The notes under the pieces were generated by a model. It was not told the origin of the DNA. It did no database searches and worked only from the letters and a program-made list of their open reading frames with translations. A program made the translations under genes and the position numbers. Of a DNA stretch of 64,000 nt, positions 34,184 to 41,346 are shown piece by piece. The stretch is taken from assembly GCA_964221845.1 (NCBI GenBank), contig CAXPZW010000055.1, positions 62,001 to 126,000 on the forward strand, read 5' to 3'. This stretch comes from CAXPZW01 sp964221845 (GTDB taxonomy: Bacteria > Bacteroidota > Bacteroidia > Flavobacteriales_D > Sanyastnellaceae). Positions within the stretch are counted from its first letter, which is position 1; each line of letters starts with the position of its first letter.

Positions 34184-35416
34184 TTAGCCGTTCATACGGG
34201 CTTGCAGACCATTGTCCAGGGCTTGGAGGAACTCCTCGGTGGTGAGCCAGTGTTCATCGGTCATCTGCTTGCCGTGGATCAGCAGGGCCAGATCCTTGGT
34301 CATTTGGCCGCCTTGCACAGTGTCGATGCATACACGCTCGAGGGTTTCGCAGAAGTCGATAAGCGGTTGGTTGTTGTCCAACTTGCCGCGGAATGCCAGA
34401 CCACGGGTCCAGGCGAAGATCGACGCAATCGGGTTGGTCGAAGTCTTCTCGCCGGCTTGGTGACGACGGTAGTGACGGGTCACGGTGCCGTGTGCGGCCT
34501 CGGCCTCCATCACATCGCCTTCTGGGGTCACCAGGGTTGAAGTCATCAGACCCAGCGAGCCAAAGCCCTGAGCTACGGTATCGGACTGTACGTCGCCGTC
34601 GTAGTTCTTGCAGGCCCATACGAAGCCGCCTTCCCACTTGAGGGCCGCAGCTACCATGTCATCGATCAAGCGGTGCTCGTAGGTGATACCGGCTGCTTCA
34701 AACTTGGCCTTGAACTCGTTTTGGTACACTTCTTCAAAGAGGTCTTTGAAGCGGCCGTCGTACGCCTTCAAGATGGTGTTCTTGGTGCTCAAGTAAAGCG
34801 GCCAGCCTTTGTCCAGCGCACGGTTCATGCATGAACGCGCAAAGCCGTAGATCGACTCGTCGGTGTTGTACATGCTCATAGCAACACCACCAGCTCCTTC
34901 GAATTCAAAGACTTCCCACTCGGTAGCTTCGCTGCCGTCTTCGGGGATAAAGCTCATCATGAGCTTGCCTTTGCCTTTGATCACCGTGTCGGTGGCCTTG
35001 TACTGATCGCCGAAAGCGTGACGTCCGATGCAGATCGGCTTGGTCCAGCCCGGGACCAGACGCGGTACGTTGCTCATGATGATGGGCTCACGGAACACGG
35101 TACCGCCCACAATGTTGCGGATGGTGCCGTTGGGTGAACGCCACATTTTCTTGAGCTTGAACTCCTCTACACGCGCCTCATCAGGGGTGATGGTCGCGCA
35201 CTTGATTCCCACCTTGTATTCTTTGATGGCGTTGGCCGCGTCGATGGTCACCTGATCGTCGGTGTCGTCACGGTGCTCCATGCCCAGATCGAAATACTTG
35301 ATCTCGAGGTCGAGGTATGGGAAGATGAGTTTGTCTTTGATGAATTGCCAGATGATGCGGGTCATTTCATCGCCGTCCATCTCCACGACGGGATTGGCCA
35401 CTTTGATTTTTTCCAT
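34184..35416 (-). CDS. icd: NADP-type isocitrate dehydrogenase (eukaryote-like subfamily)
   Basis: 410 aa. The start KVANPVVEMDGDEMTRIIWQ, the isocitrate-binding KKMWRSPNGTIRNIVGGTVF, VPGWTKPICIGRHAFGDQYK, and YDGDVQSDTVAQGFGSLGLM are typical of the dimeric homologue of mammalian IDH1/2 rather than E. coli Icd. Oxidises isocitrate to 2-oxoglutarate in the TCA cycle. The gene follows ndk by 27 bases; the two may be co-transcribed, and icd ends in a strong terminator. Aconitase (acn) lies 14 kb away. Confidence 0.96.
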   Translation of the reverse strand: MEKIKVANPVVEMDGDEMTRIIWQFIKDKLIFPYLDLEIKYFDLGMEHRDDTDDQVTIDAANAIKEYKVGIKCATITPDEARVEEFKLKKMWRSPNGTIRNIVGGTVFREPIIMSNVPRLVPGWTKPICIGRHAFGDQYKATDTVIKGKGKLMMSFIPEDGSEATEWEVFEFEGAGGVAMSMYNTDESIYGFARSCMNRALDKGWPLYLSTKNTILKAYDGRFKDLFEEVYQNEFKAKFEAAGITYEHRLIDDMVAAALKWEGGFVWACKNYDGDVQSDTVAQGFGSLGLMTSTLVTPEGDVMEAEAAHGTVTRHYRRHQAGEKTSTNPIASIFAWTRGLAFRGKLDNNQPLIDFCETLERVCIDTVQGGQMTKDLALLIHGKQMTDEHWLTTEEFLQALDNGLQARMNG

Positions 35417-35443
35417 GGTGGGAATCGGGTTAGGAGTGAATAC

Positions 35444-35863
35444 TTATGCGTGCTCGCGCTGCGAGAAGAAGAACGCGCCTTCGATGGCGGCGTTATCGTC
35501 GCTGTCTGAACCGTGAACGGCATTGGCAGCGATGCTCTCGGCAAAATCGCGACGGATGGTGCCTTCGGCAGCCTCCGCTGGGTTGGTGGCGCCGATGAGG
35601 GTACGGAAGTCCTCAACTGCGTTGTCTTTCTCGAGGATGGCCGCGACGATCGGGCCTGAGGTCATGTACTCCACGAGCTCGCCGTAGAAGGGACGCTCTT
35701 TGTGGATGGCGTAAAAGGTTTGGGCATCAGCAGTGCTCAGACGGGTCCATTTCAGCGCCTTGATGGTGAAGCCCGCACCAATGATGCGGTCGATGATCTT
35801 TCCGGTGTGACCGTTGCCGGTAGCGTCCGGCTTGATCATGGTAAATGTGCGGTTGGTAGCCAT
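35444..35863 (-). CDS. ndk: Nucleoside diphosphate kinase
   Basis: 139 aa. MATNRTFTMIKPDATGNGHT, IDRIIGAGFTIKALKWTRLS, ERPFYGELVEYMTSGPIVAA, LIGATNPAEAAEGTIRRDFA and the active-site NAVHGSDSDDNA (phospho-His) match Ndk. Balances NTP pools. ATG 35863; the frame extends to an upstream start at 35956 over a promoter (TAGTTTTG) and is cut at the canonical Met. The exact -7 box is 24 bases upstream. Confidence 0.95.
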   Translation of the reverse strand: MATNRTFTMIKPDATGNGHTGKIIDRIIGAGFTIKALKWTRLSTADAQTFYAIHKERPFYGELVEYMTSGPIVAAILEKDNAVEDFRTLIGATNPAEAAEGTIRRDFAESIAANAVHGSDSDDNAAIEGAFFFSQREHA

Positions 35864-35887
35864 GTTGGTTCTTTTTTTTTGGCGCGA

Positions 35888-35895
35888 CAAAACTA
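35888..35895 (-). promoter_or_regulatory. -7 box of ndk
   Basis: Exact TAGTTTTG on the minus strand, 24 bases before the ndk ATG. Confidence 0.6.
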
Positions 35896-36037
35896 GGGCT
35901 TTCACCCCACAAAACGGGTCAGTTTGGACACGTTTCATGTCTGAAGAATGTGCCATTCTCCGCGTGGTTGACGCTTTTCATGTACCCACTACACTGTTGC
36001 TCTTCACCGACCAGCGATACCCGGAAATTTTGGGAGT

Positions 36038-36072
36038 AAAAAAGAAGCGCCCTTGCCTGGGCAAGAGCGCTT
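36038..36072 (-). terminator. Terminator of the structured RNA
   Basis: AAGCGCCCTTGCC (36045-36057) pairs with GGGCAAGAGCGCTT (36059-36072), one mismatch; followed on the minus strand by TTCTTTTTT. Confidence 0.8.
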
Positions 36073-36270
36073 ATCCAAAAACGTAACACCTATCAATTCA
36101 GAAGGCCGTGGCCTTTCGAAGACTTAAACCTCTGTCGTTTCCGTCCGCGACAAAGAAAAGGGAGCAGGGCGTGCGTCAATCTCTCCCTATCGACGCACCT
36201 TTCCAATAGCCACATCTTCCCTGCGCCCTGGTCTTTGCCGCATCTGGGGTTGTCAGTCACTTTTAAGACG
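36040..36270 (-). ncRNA. Structured RNA candidate (6S-like), minus strand
   Basis: No coding frame of quality. On the minus strand the region folds as a long rod: GACT/AACC (36258-36248 side) with GGTT/AGTC (36130-36121); GCGGCAAAGA (36241-36232) with UCUUUGUCGC (36156-36147, one G-U pair); CAGGGCG (36230-36224) with CGCCCUG (36171-36165); and TGCGTC (36197-36192) with GACGCA (36177-36172), with a large one-sided bulge of about 25 bases. A short AAGGCC/GGCCTT hairpin (36102-36115) and a rho-independent terminator at 36038-36072 (TTCTTTTTT) follow. A rod with a central bulge plus terminator, about 230 nt, is what 6S RNA looks like; family identity is inference. Confidence 0.5.
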
Positions 36271-36366
36271 CACACAATTGAGTGGGGTCTCATTTCTCGG
36301 AAAAAATTCTGTGATTTACGTCAAAAGCCCGGAAACACTGGGCAAATTGGGGTCAAAATTTTTACC

Positions 36367-36948
36367 ATGCCCGCTGTGCTTACCACCCGACGCCTGTTAC
36401 TGCGCACCTGGAATCCGGAAGACGCCGCATTCTTCTACGCCCTCAACCAAGATCCTGAAGTGATGCGCTACGTGGGCGAAGACCCCTTTGGCTCCCTGGC
36501 TCAAGCCTTGGCCTTTGTGCAGGCGTACGACCAATTTGAATGCAACGGCTTTGGACGCTGGCTGGTAGAAGACCGCCACACGGGAGAGTCGTTGGGGTGG
36601 TGCGGCCTCAAACTGGAAACCGATGGCAGCGGTCCTGAGGACCTCAAGGATGGCTACATCGACTTGGGCTACCGTTTTGCCCGCAAGCATTGGGGACGCG
36701 GACTGGCCACCGAAGCGGCCTGGGCGTGCTTGTGCCTAGGGTTCGATCGGTTGGGCATGGAACGGATCATCGGCCGCGCTGTGCCGGAAAACACTGCTTC
36801 AGTTCGGGTACTGGAAAAACTCGGCATGCAAAAGTTCTGGGAGGGCGAATGCGATCTGCACTACGCACATTACCTCAGCCTGGACCGCACCCAATTCGAA
36901 TTGGTTCGAACCGGGCGGTATACGGGCTTTTCGGTGCAATTTGAATAG
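36367..36948 (+). CDS. GNAT-family (RimJ/RimL-like) N-acetyltransferase
   Basis: 193 aa. TTRRLLLRTWNPEDAAFFYA, DPEVMRYVGEDPFGSLAQAL and YIDLGYRFARKHWGRGLATEA with the acetyl-CoA loop (R/Q-x-x-G-x-G/A: HWGRGLATEA) and ENTASVRVLEKLGM are the GNAT 'acetyltransf_3' type, which acetylates amines of protein N-termini or small molecules. ATG 36367; the frame is open upstream over the structured RNA and is cut at the Met. It ends at the -7 box used by rocD (TAG stop shared with the promoter). Substrate unknown. Confidence 0.87.
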   Translation: MPAVLTTRRLLLRTWNPEDAAFFYALNQDPEVMRYVGEDPFGSLAQALAFVQAYDQFECNGFGRWLVEDRHTGESLGWCGLKLETDGSGPEDLKDGYIDLGYRFARKHWGRGLATEAAWACLCLGFDRLGMERIIGRAVPENTASVRVLEKLGMQKFWEGECDLHYAHYLSLDRTQFELVRTGRYTGFSVQFE

Positions 36949-36953
36949 TTTTG
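36946..36953 (+). promoter_or_regulatory. -7 box of rocD
   Basis: Exact TAGTTTTG, with its first three bases forming the GNAT stop codon, 45 bases before the rocD ATG. Confidence 0.6.
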
Positions 36954-36998
36954 TGGCCCGCCGACAAGTTGCCGGTTTTGGACCCAACCTGAATTCCC

Positions 36999-38279
36999 AT
37001 GCAGACCACCACTTCACACCTCTCATCGCAAGAGGCCATGCACCTCGAAGACAAACACGGCGCCCACAACTACCACCCACTTCCCGTGGTGCTTGACCGC
37101 GGTGAAGGCGTGTTTGTTTGGGACTGCGAAGGCAAGAAATACTACGACTTCCTCTCGGCCTACTCCGCCGTAAACCAAGGCCACTGCCACCCGCGCATCA
37201 CCGGTGCCATGGTGGAGCAAGCAGGCAAACTGCAGCTCACCTCACGCGCGTTTTACAACAGCGTTTTGGGCGAGTACGAGCAGTACATCACCGAGTACTT
37301 CGGGTACGACAAGGTGTTGCCCATGAACTCGGGCGCCGAAGCGGTAGAAACCGCACTCAAACTCTGCCGTAAGTGGGCCTACGAGAAAAAAGGCGTCGCA
37401 GCCAACCAAGCCAAAATCATCACCTGCGCCGAGAACTTCCACGGCCGCACCACCACCATCGTCTCGTTCTCCACCGATCCCGATTCGAAAGGTGGCTTTG
37501 GTCCGTACACCCCGGGCTTTGAGGTGATTCCATACAACGACCTGGACGCGCTGGAAAAAGCGCTCGAAGATCCCAACGTAGCCGGCTTCATGGCCGAGCC
37601 CATCCAAGGGGAGGCGGGCGTCAACACCCCAGCCGACGATTACATCCAACGCGCCGCAGCCCTCTGCAAGGCCAAGAACGTCCTGTTCATTGCCGACGAG
37701 GTGCAAACCGGCATCGCGCGCACCGGCTCACTGCTGGCCACCTGTGGCAACTGCACCTGTGAAGCTGCCTGTGAGCGTCAGTCCACCTACACCAAGGCCG
37801 ACATCCTGATCCTGGGCAAGGCCCTCTCAGGCGGTGCGTACCCCGTATCTGCGGTGCTGGCTGACGACGACATCATGCTGGTGATCAAGCCCGGTGAGCA
37901 CGGCTCTACCTTCGGTGGAAACCCGATTGCAGGCAAAGTGGCCATCACCGCTTTGGAAGTGGTAAAAGACGAAGCCCTTGCGCAAAACGCACGCAAACTC
38001 GGCAACTTGTTCCGCGCCGAAATGAACAAGCTGATTGGTGAGTCCGACCTGATTACCCTGGTGCGCGGCAAAGGTCTGTTGAACGCGATTGTGATCAACG
38101 ATACGCCCGACAGCTCAACCGCATGGGACATCTGTGTTGCACTCAAGGACAACGGCCTGCTGGCCAAGCCGACCCACGGCAACATCATCCGCTTCGCGCC
38201 ACCACTGGTGATGACCGAAGATCAGTTGATGGATTGCGTATCCATCATCCGCGAAACGATTCTGAACTTTACGAAATAG
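36999..38279 (+). CDS. rocD: Ornithine aminotransferase
   Basis: 426 aa, PLP class III. AHNYHPLPVVLDRGEGVFVW, FLSAYSAVNQGHCHPRI, MNSGAEAVETALKLCRKWAY, FHGRTTTIVSFSTDPDSKGG, FMAEPIQGEAGVNTPADDYI and the PLP-lysine motif LGKALSGGAYPVSAVL. It converts ornithine and 2-oxoglutarate to glutamate semialdehyde and glutamate. An insertion ATCGNCTCEAACERQSTY (four Cys in 12 residues) precedes the PLP-lysine; I recall similar Cys inserts in other Bacteroidota OATs but metal binding is untested. Its 3' end overlaps the CBS gene by 11 bases. Confidence 0.93.
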   Translation: MQTTTSHLSSQEAMHLEDKHGAHNYHPLPVVLDRGEGVFVWDCEGKKYYDFLSAYSAVNQGHCHPRITGAMVEQAGKLQLTSRAFYNSVLGEYEQYITEYFGYDKVLPMNSGAEAVETALKLCRKWAYEKKGVAANQAKIITCAENFHGRTTTIVSFSTDPDSKGGFGPYTPGFEVIPYNDLDALEKALEDPNVAGFMAEPIQGEAGVNTPADDYIQRAAALCKAKNVLFIADEVQTGIARTGSLLATCGNCTCEAACERQSTYTKADILILGKALSGGAYPVSAVLADDDIMLVIKPGEHGSTFGGNPIAGKVAITALEVVKDEALAQNARKLGNLFRAEMNKLIGESDLITLVRGKGLLNAIVINDTPDSSTAWDICVALKDNGLLAKPTHGNIIRFAPPLVMTEDQLMDCVSIIRETILNFTK

Positions 38280-39633
38280 CCTGGATGACATCGGTGCGCG
38301 TCACAATGTGATGCGCGCCATTTTCCAGTCTTACCAAAACCGCCGGCACATCTTTGTTGATGTGCGCGGACACCTCTGCTAAGGTGGCTGACTCGGCCAC
38401 CACTGGGAGCGGTGCGCCCATGACTTGGTCGATGTCGGCGTCGAGCAACTTGGGGTTCTCCACCATCTTGTTGAACAGCTGGGTGTCGTCGATCACGCCC
38501 ACGCATTCACCGCCTGCCATCACAGGAATTTGCGAGATGCTGTATTGACGCATCTTGGCCACGGCGTGTCCCACCAGTTCTTTCGGTGCAACGGTCACCA
38601 ACGGCAAATCGCGGTGCACAGCAATGAGGTCGCCAGCGGTTTGGATGTCCTCCTCGAGGAAACCGCGGTCGCGCATCCAATCGTCGTTGTAGACCTTGCC
38701 CACATAGCGGCTGCCGTGGTCGTGGAAGAGCACCACCACCACTGAGTTCTCGTCCAACTCGTCCTTCAATTGACGCAGTCCCTGGAAGGCCGAACCGCAG
38801 CTGTAGCCCAAGAACAGGCCTTCTTTGCGGGCCAACTCACGGGTGCAACGTGCGCCGTCACGGTCGGTGACTTTTTCAAAGTGGTCGATGACGTCAAAAT
38901 CCACATTGGCCGGCAGGATGTCCTCGCCAATGCCTTCGGTGATGTAAGAGTAGATTTCCTTCTCGTCGAACTCACCTGTTTCGTGGTACTTCTTGAAGAC
39001 CGAGCCGTAGGTATCGATGCCCCAGATCTTGATGTTGGGGTTCTTTTCTTTCAAGTACTTGCCCACCCCGGAGATGGTCCCGCCGGTGCCCACGCCCACC
39101 ACAAAGTGGGTGATTTTGCCCTCGGTTTGTTCCCAGATTTCTGGACCGGTAGTGAGGTAGTGTGCCTTTCGGTTGCTGAGGTTGTCGTACTGGTTGACCC
39201 AGTAGCTGTTGGGGATCTCCTTGCTTTTGCGCTCGGCCACCGAGTAGTAGCTGTCGGGGTGATCAGGCGCCACGTTGGTAGGGCAAACGATCACTTCGGC
39301 GCCCATGGCACGCAGCACGTCAAACTTCTCTTTGGACTGCTTATCAGAAGAGGTACAAATCAGCTTGTAGCCCTTGACAATGCACGCCAATGCGAGGCCC
39401 ATGCCGGTGTTGCCCGAGGTACACTCGATCACGGTTCCGCCGGGCTTGAGGCGTCCGTCCGCTTCGGCATCCTCCAGCATTTGAAGGGCCATGCGGTCCT
39501 TTACCGAGTTGCCGGGGTTGAAGTATTCCACCTTGGCCAGCACAGTGCCGGGCAGGTCTTTGGCGATCTCGTTCATGCGGATCATTGGCGTGTTGCCAAT
39601 GGCGTCGAGGATGTTGTCATAGATGGGGCGCAT
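38269..39633 (-). CDS. Cystathionine beta-synthase / cysteine synthase with CBS pair
   Basis: 454 aa. PLP fold-type II domain (1-320): IYDNILDAIGNTPMIRMNEI, NPGNSVKDRMALQMLEDAEA (PLP-lysine NSVKDR), ECTSGNTGMGLALACIVKGY (phosphate loop SGNTG), VVGVGTGGTISGVGKYLKEK and SCGSAFQGLRQLKDELDENS. The C-terminal 120 residues are two CBS domains (LVGHAVAKMRQYSISQIPV; AESATLAEVSAHINKDVPAV). Enzymes of this make-up are CBS (Ser + homocysteine) or O-acetylserine sulfhydrylases, regulated by adenosyl ligands through CBS pairs. Exact reaction uncertain; a cysteate-type reaction is possible given the ComA-like gene nearby, but that is speculation. Promoter TAGCTTTG is 22 bases upstream. Confidence 0.9.
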   Translation of the reverse strand: MRPIYDNILDAIGNTPMIRMNEIAKDLPGTVLAKVEYFNPGNSVKDRMALQMLEDAEADGRLKPGGTVIECTSGNTGMGLALACIVKGYKLICTSSDKQSKEKFDVLRAMGAEVIVCPTNVAPDHPDSYYSVAERKSKEIPNSYWVNQYDNLSNRKAHYLTTGPEIWEQTEGKITHFVVGVGTGGTISGVGKYLKEKNPNIKIWGIDTYGSVFKKYHETGEFDEKEIYSYITEGIGEDILPANVDFDVIDHFEKVTDRDGARCTRELARKEGLFLGYSCGSAFQGLRQLKDELDENSVVVVLFHDHGSRYVGKVYNDDWMRDRGFLEEDIQTAGDLIAVHRDLPLVTVAPKELVGHAVAKMRQYSISQIPVMAGGECVGVIDDTQLFNKMVENPKLLDADIDQVMGAPLPVVAESATLAEVSAHINKDVPAVLVRLENGAHHIVTRTDVIQAIS

Positions 39634-39655
39634 AGGTGCTTGCGAATTACTGGTG

Positions 39656-39663
39656 CAAAGCTA
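39656..39663 (-). promoter_or_regulatory. -7 box of the CBS-domain synthase gene
   Basis: Exact TAGCTTTG on the minus strand, 22 bases before the ATG at 39633. Confidence 0.55.
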
Positions 39664-39721
39664 GAATTGTCTGCTACACATCCCTTGCGACTGGACACAA
39701 TTCTACCAACCGCGCGGTGGC

Positions 39722-40486
39722 TCAAGGCTGGGTACCCACACGCTGGTGGTATTCGGTCAGGCTTTCGCCCAAGTGGTAGCCCGAAATGAGCAGAGGCACC
39801 GTATCGGCACAAGCTTCAAAAAAGGGCAGCGCACCGCTGGCAATGAGGGTGTCCAGCTCAGGCTTGGGAACACGGTGGTTGGTGTGGTCCAAATAGGTGC
39901 CTCCCAACATGTGACGGAATTCGTGCTGGAAGATCACCGCGGCAAAACCATCCAGCCGTCCGGTGCGGATGCTGCCGTCCAGGTTTTGACACGTGTACTC
40001 GATCCAAGCGTGGGTGGCCACATTTCCGCGCGACTCGCCCTTGGCGCTCAAGCATCCGTGCCAGAAGTTGCGCAAGGGCTTGGATGCTGCGGTGATCATG
40101 GGGTTGATGAATACTTGCTTGGGCACGGCTCCCAGCACTTGGTAGCGCGGATTGTCCGCCTCGGCTTCGATCATGAAGATCTGCAAGCGTTTGCCCAATT
40201 GATTGGCCGCGATGCCCACGCCCGCCGTGCGGCGCATGACACGGTACATGCTGTCCATAAACAACTGCAATTCCGGCGAGTCAAATTCGTCTGCGCTGAT
40301 TTTCCGAGGAGGCAGGTACAGCGGGTTGTCACTGCCGCTGCGCGCGGAGTCCGGCAAGTGTTGCACGACTTGGAATCCGTTTGGCGGAATGGCAAAGGTC
40401 AGGGCGGGGTCCTGCTCAGGACTACATGCGTGCATGCCCAAGAGGCCGACCAAAACCAGGGTAAAGAATCCGAATTGCTTGTGCAT
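39722..40486 (-). CDS. Lipoprotein peptide deformylase homologue
   Basis: 254 aa. A lipoprotein signal (MHKQFGFFTLVLVGLLGMHAC, Cys21) precedes a peptide deformylase fold. Motif I GVGIAANQLG (89-98) fits GxGxAAxQ. Motif II reads WHGCLS (Cys145), so the usual Glu of EGCLS is replaced by His143. Motif III is QHEFRHMLGG (HExxH, 188-192), normally HEIDHLNG. The Cys and two His of the metal site are kept. PDF is normally cytoplasmic, so this exported copy cannot act on nascent chains; a role on fMet-peptides or another metal chemistry is inference. ATG 40486 starts the signal; the longer frame to 40954 is non-coding. Another def gene is expected elsewhere. Confidence 0.85.
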   Translation of the reverse strand: MHKQFGFFTLVLVGLLGMHACSPEQDPALTFAIPPNGFQVVQHLPDSARSGSDNPLYLPPRKISADEFDSPELQLFMDSMYRVMRRTAGVGIAANQLGKRLQIFMIEAEADNPRYQVLGAVPKQVFINPMITAASKPLRNFWHGCLSAKGESRGNVATHAWIEYTCQNLDGSIRTGRLDGFAAVIFQHEFRHMLGGTYLDHTNHRVPKPELDTLIASGALPFFEACADTVPLLISGYHLGESLTEYHQRVGTQP

Positions 40487-40757
40487 AGGGATGGGTTGAG
40501 GACGTGGGGTAAAGCTAGTGATGTGGGTGGGTTGGGATGGTGCCAGTCTAGAATTCGTGCCCTCGCTACCTTGGTGGGCGCCCCCCCGGCCCGCCGACCA
40601 GCCTTGAGCTTTTCGCTCCGGACGAAGGTCGGCTTCAAACCAACACCTCGCCAGCGCAGCGCTCCGAACTTGATCTTTGGCACCTTGAGCCCCATCGTTG
40701 GCCGGTTTCATCCCATGGTTGGCACGCTCCTGTGCTGTCCTTGCTATCTTCCGACCC
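40487..40757. other. Gene-free spacer upstream of lipoprotein genes
   Basis: No real gene. The GC-rich frames seen here are shadows. A near -7 box TAGCTTTA for the PDF-like gene lies at 40513-40520 (minus) and a near box TATCTTCC for the next gene lies at 40743-40750 (plus). Confidence 0.4.
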
Positions 40758-41300
40758 GTGAAACGCTGGATGTTCTTCCTCCCCTTGCTCGCCTTTTGCG
40801 CTTGCCAAAGCCCCGACGACTTTATGGACCGGTGCACCGGTAGGGAATTGGATACCACCACACTGGAGCCTTGCACCGACCTGCTCGGGCACTTCTCCAT
40901 CCCCAAACCCGCCTTGTGGGCCGGTCCCTTCACCGAAAACAACCAGGACGGCAATCAGCTGATTCTGCAAGACACCGCGCGCAAAGTCTTGTTGCTGATC
41001 TCCGAATTTGAAAAAGCACCGGATTACAAAGGGTGGGAACAAGAATTGGCGCAGATCCAAGCAGCATTCGACGTGCGTGATCAAGGCGAAACCCAAGTAG
41101 GTGGACAACCCGCAAATTGGTGCTTGATGTACGACGCCCCTCCAGAAGGCCAAAGCAGTTGGTCGCTCTTTGTCAGCTTCGATCACCCTTCAGACAACCG
41201 CACCTACACCGCCACCGTCCGCGCCCCCGGCCGCCGTAGCATCAACGAACGTTTGTGTGAGGTGGCGCCGCTCCTCGAAGGATTCAAGTTCCTCCCATGA
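40758..41300 (+). CDS. Hypothetical lipoprotein
   Basis: About 180 aa. The GTG at 40758 gives (V/M)KRWMFFLPLLAFCAC, a clear lipoprotein signal with lipobox AFCAC; an ATG at 40770 would lose the basic n-region. The mature part has six or more Cys early and late (DRCTGRELDTTTLEPCTDLL, INERLCEVAPLLEG) and a W-x-L-F-V-S-F strand pattern, but no family is recognised. The upstream ATG frame (40698) has no coding look. It ends 7 bases before a 13-bp repeat tract. Confidence 0.65.
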   Translation: MKRWMFFLPLLAFCACQSPDDFMDRCTGRELDTTTLEPCTDLLGHFSIPKPALWAGPFTENNQDGNQLILQDTARKVLLLISEFEKAPDYKGWEQELAQIQAAFDVRDQGETQVGGQPANWCLMYDAPPEGQSSWSLFVSFDHPSDNRTYTATVRAPGRRSINERLCEVAPLLEGFKFLP

Positions 41301-41307
41301 AAAAGCC

Positions 41308-41346
41308 CTTGCACTAAACACCTGCACTAAACCCTTCCACTAAACC
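41308..41346. repeat. Three 13-bp repeat units, copy C
   Basis: CTTGCACTAAACA, CCTGCACTAAACC and CTTCCACTAAACC in exact 13-bp tandem, abutting the stop of the LolE-type gene. Same unit as the elements at 2550 and 10833. Confidence 0.75.

Noticed and set aside
36040..36270. tmRNA, RNase P RNA or SRP RNA
   Set aside because: No tRNA-like CCA end or tag frame, no GAGGAAAGTCC signature, and no SRP GGAA-tetraloop domain; the rod-with-bulge plan fits 6S better.
36093..36293. 66-aa minus frame in the ndk-GNAT spacer
   Set aside because: It lies over the nested stems of the structured RNA, has no start context and no conserved look.
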